Source: CAG-1782 sp964418255 | GTDB lineage: Bacteria > Bacillota > Clostridia > Christensenellales > DTU072 | Direction: 5' to 3' | Length of the DNA: 64,000 nucleotides | Assembly: GCA_964418255.1 (NCBI GenBank) | Contig: CAYQKV010000006.1 | Span: 1-64,000, forward strand | In this document: one piece after another, positions 15,580 through 23,800 of the stretch | Layout of the letters: the number at the start of each line of letters is the position of its first letter | Numbering within the stretch: position 1 is the first letter of the stretch | Made by a program: the position numbers and the translations under genes | Notes under the pieces: model-generated | What the model was told of the DNA's origin: nothing | Seen by the model: the letters and a program-made list of their open reading frames with translations, nothing else | Database searches by the model: none

Positions 15580-16356
15580 ATGACAAGAGTAATAGTTATA
15601 ACGTCGGGAAAGGGCGGTGTGGGTAAAACTACGGTTACGGCAAACCTTGCCAACGCGCTAAGCGCGAAAGGTAAGAAGGTAGTGGCGGTTGAGGGAGACA
15701 TAGGGTTGAACAACCTCGACGTCGTGTTCGGAGTGGAGGATAAAATCGTATACGACGCGGGAGAAGTCGCTATGGGCAAAGCTACGGTTATGCAGGCTCT
15801 CGTGCCGATAAACGAACGGTTGAGCCTGTTCCCTGCGACTACGGGCGCGTTAAACGTGGTTACGGCGGATATTTTCGTCGATATTATAAACGAACTGAAA
15901 GCCTGTTTCGATTACGTGCTTATAGACAGTCCCGCAGGAATAGAAGACAATTTTCATAGAGCGGCGATGGGCGCGAAAGAAGCGATAATAGTGACTACGC
16001 CGCATATTCCCGCCGTAAGAGACGGATATAAAACGGTTAAAGTGCTCGCGTCGTACGGGATAACGCAAGTGGGGCTTGTGGTAAATCGCGTAAGAGGAGA
16101 GTATGTCGCGGATAAAATGATGCTTTCGCCCGACGAAGTCGCAAAGGTAATGCAACTACCGCTTTACGGGATTTTACCCGAAGACGATTTTGTAAATTTG
16201 TATGGTATAGCCGACGCGGATACGAGGCGTTCGGGAGTGGGATACGCATACGGATTGCTTGCGTCATACGTAGACGGAACGGACAAAAAGATATACGATT
16301 GCGTATCGCAATACGGCGGAGTGATGGGAAAATTAAGGAGGTGGCTCAATATATGA
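15580..16356 (+). CDS. minD: Septum site-determining ATPase MinD
   Basis: A 258-residue deviant-Walker ATPase: GKGGVGKTT near the N-terminus, EGDIGLNNLDVVFG, IDSPAGIEDNF, and an amphipathic C-terminal membrane-targeting helix (GKLRRWLNI). It positions division by membrane cycling with MinE or MinC. There is no Shine-Dalgarno site before ATG 15580; instead a TATACT box ends 7 nt upstream, so the mRNA is probably leaderless. Its stop overlaps the minE start (ATGA). No minC is present in the window. Confidence 0.94.
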   Translation: MTRVIVITSGKGGVGKTTVTANLANALSAKGKKVVAVEGDIGLNNLDVVFGVEDKIVYDAGEVAMGKATVMQALVPINERLSLFPATTGALNVVTADIFVDIINELKACFDYVLIDSPAGIEDNFHRAAMGAKEAIIVTTPHIPAVRDGYKTVKVLASYGITQVGLVVNRVRGEYVADKMMLSPDEVAKVMQLPLYGILPEDDFVNLYGIADADTRRSGVGYAYGLLASYVDGTDKKIYDCVSQYGGVMGKLRRWLNI

Positions 16357-16589
16357 AAACCACTTCGGACGAACTCGTCCGCCTTCGGCGGGTAATTCTC
16401 GGCGACTCGCTTAAAATCCCGAACGGCGTGTTAGAGGTGCTTAAAAACGACGTTAAGGGCGTACTGAAAAGCTATTTTGACTTAAAAGAAGACACTTTGC
16501 AATCGGAAATAACCGTAGATGAAAACGGAGTGTATCATATTGCGATAAGCGCGGATTGTACGAATGTGAAGAAAGTAAAAGCGCTTTGA
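16353..16589 (+). CDS. minE: Cell division topological specificity factor MinE
   Basis: A 78-residue MinE. The segment LRRVILGDSLKIPNGVLEVL and the dimerisation part (KSYFDLKEDTLQSEITV) match MinE in order, although the N-terminal membrane-targeting helix is short (MKTTSDELV). MinE stimulates MinD ATPase and drives pole-to-pole oscillation. The gene starts inside the minD stop, preceded by AAGGAGG within minD, so the pair is coupled. MinE is absent from Bacillus but occurs in some Clostridia. Confidence 0.85.
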   Translation: MKTTSDELVRLRRVILGDSLKIPNGVLEVLKNDVKGVLKSYFDLKEDTLQSEITVDENGVYHIAISADCTNVKKVKAL

Positions 16590-16619
16590 TAACCGATGAA
16601 AATTTTTATAAATGTTGAT

Positions 16620-17012
16620 GCGAGAGGGAAAAACTTTTTAGGCAAAAAGTTTCTTCCCTCTCGCGCTCTCCCTTTACAAAAACTTTCAGCATTTACCATT
16701 ATGCTTTGTTTCGCAAGTATTGTTTTATCGTAATAAACGGGAAAAACGGATATTCCACCATACTTTATCGGGTGGGTGGGCGGGTTGAAGCGATATGTTC
16801 CGTGGTTAAATTCTTCGACACGAACGGACAAGTGCCGAGAGTGTCGCCATTATGGGGATAAGCAAGGGGCGTGCCCCCCTTGCGAACTATGCTGTCAAGC
16901 AAAATGTGTCATTTTGCTTCCTTGGTAGTCCGACTTATGCGGATAAAAAAAATCGTCCGCGTGTCGGCTGAAAGCCTACCGCGAGCGATTTTCCGCATAA
17001 CGTGTGGTCGGA
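16620..17012 (+). repeat. Composite multi-hairpin repeat R4 (with H0)
   Basis: A long R copy between the convergent ends of minE and mnmA. H0 (16620-16664) has GCGAGAGGG/CCCTCTCGC arms, changed at the same paired positions relative to R1 (GGGGA/TCCCC became GGGAA/TTCCC). The H1 slot is filled by a different hairpin, CGACAC/GTGTCG, instead of AAAAAGTG. H2 and H3 are as in R1, and H4 is nearly the same as R1 except that its apical stem GTCGAG/CTCGAC became GTCGGC/GCCTAC. It ends three bases before the mnmA stop codon. Confidence 0.85.
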
Positions 17013-17014
17013 AT

Positions 17015-18085
17015 TTATTTTATTACTCCGCCGCCGAGGCAGATGCGACCGGAATAGAGCACGCAGTATTGTCCCGGGGAAACGGCGCGTTGTTTTTCAT
17101 CGAAATCGACGCGAACGCCGCCGTCGGGGAGAAGGGAGAAACGGGCTTTTTGCAAGGGTTGACGGTGACGGATACGGACGAGGACTTCGCCGCTTGTCAC
17201 GGGTTCGGTTATAAAATTGAACTTTTCAGTGACGAGAGACGGGGAATAGAGTTCGTCGGTCTCGCCCTGATTGACGTAGAGAACGTTGTTTTTAACGTCT
17301 TTTCTGATAATGTACCAGGGTTGGGCGTTGTCTTGACCCGCTACGCCCCCGACGCCGAAACCTTTGTGCTGACCGAGCGTGTAAAAGAATACGCCTTTGT
17401 GAGTGCCGACGACTTTACCGTCGAGAGTGCGTATTTCTCCTTCTTTCATCGGAATATATTGAGACAGAAACTTGCGGAAATTTCGCTCGCCTATAAAACA
17501 AACCCCCGTGGAATCTTTCTTTTCCGCGGTTATCAATCCGTAACTTTGAGCAAGTTTCCGAACCGCGTGCTTATCGATAATGTCGGAGAGCGGGAAAAGT
17601 ACGTTTTCCAGTTGCTTTTCCGTCACTTGATTGAGAAAATACGTCTGGTCTTTGTTCTCGTCCGCCGCGCGGGAAAGATACGTCCTGCCGTTCTGTTTCG
17701 TTATACCGCAGTAATGACCGGTGGCAATGTAATCGGCGCCGATTTTCGCGGCATAATCGCGGAAGACACCGAATTTTATCTCACGATTGCAGAGAACGTC
17801 GGGGTTCGGCGTTCTGCCGAGAGAATATTCTTTCACGAAATGAGAAAAGACGTTGTCGTAATATTCTTTGGAAAAATCTACGGTGTAGTAGGGTATCCCT
17901 ATCGAGGAACAAACGCGCCGAACGTCGGTATAGTCCTGTTCGGCAGTGCAACAACCGTTTTCGTCGGTCTCGCGCCAGTTATTCATAAAAAGTCCGATAA
18001 CGTCGTAACCTTGCTGTTTGAGAAGAAGAGCCGCTACGCTGCTGTCCACCCCTCCGCTCATACCTACGACTACGGTTTTTGCCAT
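17015..18085 (-). CDS. mnmA: tRNA-specific 2-thiouridylase MnmA
   Basis: A 356-residue enzyme that thiolates U34 of tRNA-Lys, -Glu and -Gln. The PP-loop is VVGMSGGVDSSVAALL. The catalytic cysteines are in NPDVLCNREIKF and, about 100 residues later, in TGVCFIGERNF. The central and C-terminal beta-barrel domains are complete (HKGVFFYTLGQHKGFGVGG, then the RIRHRQP strand). GGAG lies 7 nt before ATG 18085. No cysteine desulfurase partner is next to it in this window. It converges with minE across R4. Confidence 0.95.
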   Translation of the reverse strand: MAKTVVVGMSGGVDSSVAALLLKQQGYDVIGLFMNNWRETDENGCCTAEQDYTDVRRVCSSIGIPYYTVDFSKEYYDNVFSHFVKEYSLGRTPNPDVLCNREIKFGVFRDYAAKIGADYIATGHYCGITKQNGRTYLSRAADENKDQTYFLNQVTEKQLENVLFPLSDIIDKHAVRKLAQSYGLITAEKKDSTGVCFIGERNFRKFLSQYIPMKEGEIRTLDGKVVGTHKGVFFYTLGQHKGFGVGGVAGQDNAQPWYIIRKDVKNNVLYVNQGETDELYSPSLVTEKFNFITEPVTSGEVLVRIRHRQPLQKARFSLLPDGGVRVDFDEKQRAVSPGQYCVLYSGRICLGGGVIK

Positions 18086-18187
18086 ATTACGCTCCGTTTT
18101 TTGTTGTTTTACTTAGATTTTATCACGACTGCGGCTTTTTGGCAACGAAATAACAGTCTAATAAAACGAGGGAGTAGAAATGAAGGT

Positions 18188-19699
18188 TCAAACTTTTGAA
18201 CGGGCGGCGCGGAAACGACCGAGTACGACTCCGCGAACGTCGAGCACGTTGGTTACTGCGCAAAGAAGACAGTAGGAGATTACGCCAACCAGCGCGGAGG
18301 GGATGAAAGAAAAAGATTTAAGCGACGAAGATAAAAGGGAGTTCAGCCATTCGGAAAGCAACGAACAGGGAACGGTGAATATAAGGACGAGGAGAGAATA
18401 TTTTAAGAAATCGACGCCCAGCCCCGTCGTCTTGTGCAGGCGGACGACGTTGAGAACGCTTATTACCGAAGTGCATATAAAGGAAGCCGCGGCTACGCTG
18501 TAAATGCCGAGAAGGGACGGCAGGAAATAGATTATCGAAAGCATAACGATGTTTCCGCAAAGATAGTTTACGAAAGCGTTATATTCTTTTCCTATGGAAT
18601 TGAGCGCGCTTTGAGTTATCTGACTGAGACAAACGGGCAACATCGCGTAGGTCGCCACTTGCAGGTACATTCCGCTTACCGAGTCGGCGTATAAAAGCGA
18701 GGTGATTTCCTTGCCGAGAGCGGAATAGACGACGATGAAAAGCCCGCTTATAAGGAAAGAAAAGTTTATGCCGAGGGAAATTTGTTTGTTGAGTTTGTCG
18801 AAGTCGTTCTTTACCATACTCGCGCTGAGTTCGGGAATGAGAACGATGCAAAGACTGCCGATAACCGCGTTGGGCGCGTTGAGAAGAGGGGTAGCCATAC
18901 CCGCGATACGACCGTAAGAAGCCGTCGCTTCCGCCGCAGTCATTCCCGCGGAAATCAGTCGAAGAGGGAGAAGAAAGGCAATAAGCGTGCCGATAAGTCC
19001 CGAGCAAACGCGCATTGCCGTTATGGGAAGGGAGGGCACGAGAATTTCTTTTATCTGCGACGGACGGGAAAGCCTGCCGCCTTTTGCGAAAAAGATTATA
19101 AAAAGGATGATGGCGACCAGTATGTCGCTTACGGTAAACGCCCAGGCAATCGCGTATACGCCGCCGAGAGACCCGATTATTCCGCTGAGAAAGAATACGC
19201 CGAAGAGAATTCGAAGGCTTTCTTCAACCGTTTCGGTCGCGGAAAACGACGTGAAATATTTCTCTCCCCAAAGCCAGCCTCGAACCACGCAGTATACCGA
19301 AGTGGATACGAGGGCGGGCAACATAATCAGAAAAATAGGATGCGCCGCGACGTCGGAAAAGAGAAACGTCATATGCTTTTGCGCGAGCATAAGGACGAGC
19401 GCGAGGGTAAGGGATGAGACGAGACAAATTACCAGAGCGGAAGTGAACAGAGAAAAGGAACGGTTTTCGTTAAGCGCGTTGTTTTCCGCCGTCTTTCTGC
19501 TTAAAAGCAAAGGAACGCCCGAAGAGGACAAAGCGGAGAACAGAAAGAAAACCGAAAGGGCTATCTGATATAAACCGAGAGCTTCCGCGCCGAGAGAGCG
19601 GGAAAGGTAAATCTTGAACAGAAACCCGATGAGACGGGTGAAAACTCCGAAAACCGTCACCGTGGCGACCGCCCCGGCGACTTTGCGCGCTTTTTTCAT
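18188..19699 (-). CDS. spoVB: Polysaccharide flippase, SpoVB/MATE-like
   Basis: A 503-residue membrane protein with about 14 hydrophobic segments and the MVF/oligosaccharide-flippase start AVTVFGVFTRLIGFLFKIYL. SpoVB relatives move lipid-linked cell-wall or spore-cortex precursors across the membrane, and several paralogues per genome are common, so the sporulation role is not certain. There is no Shine-Dalgarno sequence; a TATTAT box (19706-19711, minus strand) ends 6 nt before ATG 19699, suggesting a leaderless mRNA. About 100 bp separate it from mnmA. Confidence 0.82.
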   Translation of the reverse strand: MKKARKVAGAVATVTVFGVFTRLIGFLFKIYLSRSLGAEALGLYQIALSVFFLFSALSSSGVPLLLSRKTAENNALNENRSFSLFTSALVICLVSSLTLALVLMLAQKHMTFLFSDVAAHPIFLIMLPALVSTSVYCVVRGWLWGEKYFTSFSATETVEESLRILFGVFFLSGIIGSLGGVYAIAWAFTVSDILVAIILFIIFFAKGGRLSRPSQIKEILVPSLPITAMRVCSGLIGTLIAFLLPLRLISAGMTAAEATASYGRIAGMATPLLNAPNAVIGSLCIVLIPELSASMVKNDFDKLNKQISLGINFSFLISGLFIVVYSALGKEITSLLYADSVSGMYLQVATYAMLPVCLSQITQSALNSIGKEYNAFVNYLCGNIVMLSIIYFLPSLLGIYSVAAASFICTSVISVLNVVRLHKTTGLGVDFLKYSLLVLIFTVPCSLLSEWLNSLLSSSLKSFSFIPSALVGVISYCLLCAVTNVLDVRGVVLGRFRAARSKV

Positions 19700-19785
19700 A
19701 ATGAAATAATATGAACGTTAAGCCGAGGTTATTCGGAAAGAGTTTTCGTAAAAATCGCCGAAATCCGCATAACCCGAAAGAACGC

Positions 19786-19814
19786 TTGACGGGAACGAAA
19801 GAGAGGAGTACAAT
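19786..19814 (+). promoter_or_regulatory. Promoter of folT
   Basis: TTGACG (19786-19791), 17 nt, TACAAT (19809-19814), immediately upstream of the THF riboswitch. Confidence 0.75.
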
Positions 19815-19821
19815 AAAAACA

Positions 19822-19926
19822 GCAGAGTAAGTAAGACGCGTTAAGTGTTGCGAAATGGGATGTTGTTCGCAAACGAAAACCGCGCGCCGCTTAGGCGAAA
19901 GGTTGCGGTGTCTTGCTGCGTCCGTT
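19822..19926 (+). ncRNA. Tetrahydrofolate riboswitch
   Basis: The leader carries the conserved blocks of the THF class in order: GCAGAGTAAGTAAGACG, GCGTTAAGTG (19838-19847), AAATGGGATGTTG (19853-19865), a GCGCGCCGC arm, then GCGGTGTCTTGCTGCGTCC (19905-19923), which pairs back to the 5' strand. This class binds reduced folates and represses folate transport genes. Here it precedes an ECF S-component, which supports both calls. No classical terminator follows, so control may act at the AAAGGAGG site (19971-19979). Confidence 0.9.
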
Positions 19927-19988
19927 GCGAGATTAAATATTTTTATATTCTTTTTCGTTAATGGCCGCCTGAAAGGAGGTTATTTTTT

Positions 19989-20546
19989 ATGGAATCGAAA
20001 ACAAAAGCTCAAAGAAAAGGATTGAGCGTAAAGACGATTTGCTATTGCGCCGTGTTCGTCGCGCTGAGCGTCGTTACCAACGTCTATACGGTCTATCTGA
20101 GCGTGGGAAACGCAAATGCGTTGAGTTTCAACTACACCGTGTGCTTTCTTGCCGGCGCATTCTTCGGTCCCGTCGCAGGGTTTATCGTGGGCGCGTGCGG
20201 AGACGTGCTCGGTTGGCTCATCAATTCGACGGGCGGCGCGTTCAACCCCGTGGTTACCGTCGTATCGGGCTTGATAGGGTTAATCCCCGGGCTTGTCTTT
20301 ATGATAGCAAAAAAAATCGGAAAGGACAAAAACGTCTACGCCCTTACAGTTTTAAGTTTCGTGTTCGTGTTTCTTATATGCACCAACCTCAATACCGTGG
20401 CGATGTACTTCTACTATATGTCGGCGAAATATTCTTTCTGGGCGTATTACGTTATAAGAACGCCGAAACAAGCGATATTCTGGGCAATAAACCTCGCGTG
20501 CTCGCTCGTGCTCGTGAAACCGTTTAAGAAATTGATAAAAGCATAG
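19989..20546 (+). CDS. folT: Folate-specific ECF transporter S component
   Basis: A 185-residue membrane protein with six hydrophobic helices and the S-component pattern (FNYTVCFLAGAFFGPVAGFI, GDVLGWLINSTGGAFNP). S components capture a vitamin and dock to a shared EcfAA'T module, which is not encoded in this window. Substrate is taken from the THF riboswitch upstream. AAAGGAGG lies 9 nt before ATG 19989. A terminator follows. Confidence 0.9.
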   Translation: MESKTKAQRKGLSVKTICYCAVFVALSVVTNVYTVYLSVGNANALSFNYTVCFLAGAFFGPVAGFIVGACGDVLGWLINSTGGAFNPVVTVVSGLIGLIPGLVFMIAKKIGKDKNVYALTVLSFVFVFLICTNLNTVAMYFYYMSAKYSFWAYYVIRTPKQAIFWAINLACSLVLVKPFKKLIKA

Positions 20547-20628
20547 CTATTCGTATCCTTGGCTACAAATAAAGCGCATTTTCGTTGAAGCAAGGTTTGC
20601 ATCGAATGTAAAACGAATGGAGAGAAAC

Positions 20629-20672
20629 CAACGCTTTTTTATGAGAAATCAGGGAAAAGCGTTGTTTTTTTG
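20629..20672 (+). terminator. Intrinsic terminator after folT
   Basis: CAACGCTTTT (20629-20638) pairs with AAAAGCGTTG (20655-20664) and is followed by a T7 run. Bases 20547-20628 hold only a weak imperfect hairpin. Confidence 0.85.
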
Positions 20673-20693
20673 CGTTAAAAATGAAAAAACGTA

Positions 20694-20722
20694 TTGCACA
20701 AACAAATATATTTTGTTATAAT
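20694..20722 (+). promoter_or_regulatory. Promoter of the large GH2-like gene
   Basis: TTGCAC (20694-20699), 17 nt, TATAAT (20717-20722). The leader then has a small hairpin TCGGGCA/TGCCCGA (20741-20761) of unknown role before AAGGGGAG and ATG 20806. Confidence 0.75.
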
Positions 20723-20805
20723 ATAAATATTATTATGCCGTCGGGCAGGTCTTTTGCCCGAAAACAAGGCGGATAAAATTACGAATTCAACAAGGGGAGA
20801 ACCTG

Positions 20806-23800
20806 ATGATACCTTCTATAACATACAATTTCATTCGTTTCAACGCAAACAACGGCGGCAAATGGTCGGAAGGAACGCTTCCTCCGCACGCGAATTTTCT
20901 GTCCTGCTCGGAGATAGCGGTTTGCCTGGAAACGGTCTATTCGAAAAAAGTCAGCGACAGGGCTTTTTCCCTTTCGGGAGAATGGGAAATCGCGCTTGCG
21001 GACGAAAGAAGCGAGATTTTCGATTCGCTTAAAGCGACGTTCGTTCCCGCGCAAGTGCCGGATAAAAACCCCGCGTTTTCTCTGTTCGGAGAGGGGAAAA
21101 CGGACGGCAAATGTTTCCTTTACAGAAAGGAATTCGACGTGTTCAATCCGAGTTACGACAATACGCTCGTTTTCGAACGCGTGGGCGGAGCTTTCGAGGT
21201 TTATCTTAACGGTAAATTCATAGGAGCGTCCCGCTTGGGAAGCGGCGAGTTCGACATAAAAGGCGCGCAGGAAAAAGGAACGAACGTCCTTCTCGTAAGG
21301 GTGTCTTCCGACGACGCGGCGTTGAAAACGGACGTATCCCGCGAGGAAAACGAGGGTATTTTCGGCGACGTTATACTTAAAGTCAGAAAGGACGCGTACC
21401 TAAACGACTATACTTTCGTTTCCAAACGAAACGGGATAGATATGGAAGGAAAACTTACCCTCTATGCGAAAGCCAACGACGGCGTGAAAGCGTGCGCCGT
21501 GCTTGCCGACGGGGAAGAAATAGTCTCCGAACAGGAAGTAGTTTTCGAAAACGGCGTAGCCGAAATGGCTTTTTCGGGCGATTTTGCCGTGTATTCCGCG
21601 GAAAATCCCTATTTGTACGACTTATATATCAGAATAGTCGACGGCGAAGAAGAAAAAGAATGTTCGATGGCGAAAATCGGTTTCGCGCCTGCGGGAACCG
21701 ACGGCGACGCGTTTACGTTGGACGGAACGCCGATAACGCTTAAAGGCGCGGTTTATTACCCCGACGCTTTCGGAGATTACCGCGACGAACTCGGAATTAT
21801 GAAGAGTTTCAATATGAACGCGGTGTGGCTTAAAGGCGTCTCAATTCCCGATTTTTACGAGGCGTGTGCGGAAATCGGTCTGTACGTTATAAACGAAATA
21901 CCTTTCGTTAGGGAAAAAGTGCATAAGGAAAAAGTATCCAAGCACGGCGCGGTAAACAACGCGGACGAATATATGAAACAGGCTTCGGAAACCCTCGCGA
22001 AACTTACCGCGGCGTATCCCAACGTAATAGCGTACGCGTTCGGAAATATGACGGACGAAGAACAGGGCAAAGAAACGGCGAACTTAATCTCGGAAAAATA
22101 CGGAAAACCCGTGGCGAACGTCGGGTTCGGCGCGGTGCCGTTTTATGAGGGAATGCGCCCGTTCGTTGCGTTTATCCCCGCGGACAAGATTACCGCGGAC
22201 GGAGCGGAAGCCTTGCTCGGAGACGAAGAATGCAGCGGCGTTTTCGCGGACGCTTACAGAGGAAAATACGGTGAAAAAGGACTTTTCGACGAAAACAACG
22301 TCGAGACGGAAAACGCGGTTATCGCAAAATACGTTTTCCGCCCTTATATTTCTTTCCTTGCCGACAGCCGCACGCTGACGATTACAAACACCAAAGCTTT
22401 TGCGGGTTCGGACGGACTCACCGTGACGGTTTCTTCGGTTAAAGACGGAAAAGAAGAAATAATACAGAAAATAACCCCGGTTATCGCCGCAGGACATACC
22501 CGCGATTACGGAATTTATCTCGGTGAATACGATGAAAGCACGAAAATCCGCGTCAGATACGACGAAAAAGGCGCGCACCTTGCTACGGAAACGCTTTCGC
22601 CGAAGATTGAAGAAGAACTCCCCGAGTACAAAGAACTGCTCAAAGGAGAAAGTTACGAATATACCGTGGCAAACGTGAATTTCGGACTCGGCAAGACGGA
22701 AGAAAACGTGCTTCCCGCAAGGAGCGCGTTCGTGCCGTGTTCTTCGGAAACCGTGTGCAACGCGGGAGATAACGAAACGGGAAGCGGAGCGAGCGACAGA
22801 CTGTTTACTTTAAGCGGCGAATGGGATTTTGCTTACTTTGCGGACAACGCGCCTTCGAAATTCGGCGGAAACGGAATGAAATGGGATAAAATCAAATTAC
22901 CGTCGAGCTGGGAGAGCGCGGGCTTTGAAAAATTCGCGTATTCTTACGGTTATCCGTTCGAAGTCAATATCAAAAAATGCGAGATAAAAGAGGATAAAAA
23001 GAACAAAAACGGAACGAATTCTACGGGAATTTACCGTAAGTTCATCAACGTGGCGGACGCGGAATGTCGGCATATACTTTCTTTCGGAAAGGTAAACGGA
23101 AGTCTGGAACTTCAGATTAACGGAAAATACGTCGGCTTTTCTATGACGGGAAGCGCGGAGTTCGACGTTTCGGAATTTTTGAAACTCGGCGAAAACGAAA
23201 TCGTAGTTATAGTGAAAAAGAGTACGCCCTCGGCGATGCTGTACGGGGCGGACGGGTTCCGCGCGACGGGAATAACCGGGGACGTAAACCTCATAAAAGT
23301 GAAAAAAAGCAGCCTTTTCGATTACGATTTCAAAGTTATAAAGGAAGGGAACGTCTATACCGCCGGGCTTGCGCTCAGATTCTTTACCGACGACCCGGGC
23401 AAATGCAAAGTAGAACTGAAAAAAGACGGAGAAACAGTTTACGAAACGGTCTGCGAAAAAGACGGAGACAAAGTTTATATCGAAATCAAAGGTGAATTCG
23501 CTTCCTATAACGAGGAAACGAAGGAAACCTACGATTTGTTCATAAAAACCATAGAGAAGAATTTCGTCGCGGAATGTACGAAAGTAAGCGTAGGGTTCAA
23601 CGAAGTAAGCATAATCGGAGACACGATGTATTATAACGGCGAACCTTTGAAAATTCGCGGAATTGCCTATAACCCCGTCTATAACGCGGCGGGAGAACCG
23701 ATGGGAATTGCGGATATAAAACGCGACCTCGCGCTCATCAAGGCGTACGGGTTCAACGCCGTTATGCCTTCGGGGTACGTGCTTCCCGAATTCGTCGCGA

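Noticed and set aside
16871..18199. 442-codon plus-strand frame antisense to mnmA
   Set aside because: It is the shadow of mnmA, whose motifs are intact on the minus strand, and begins inside repeat R4.
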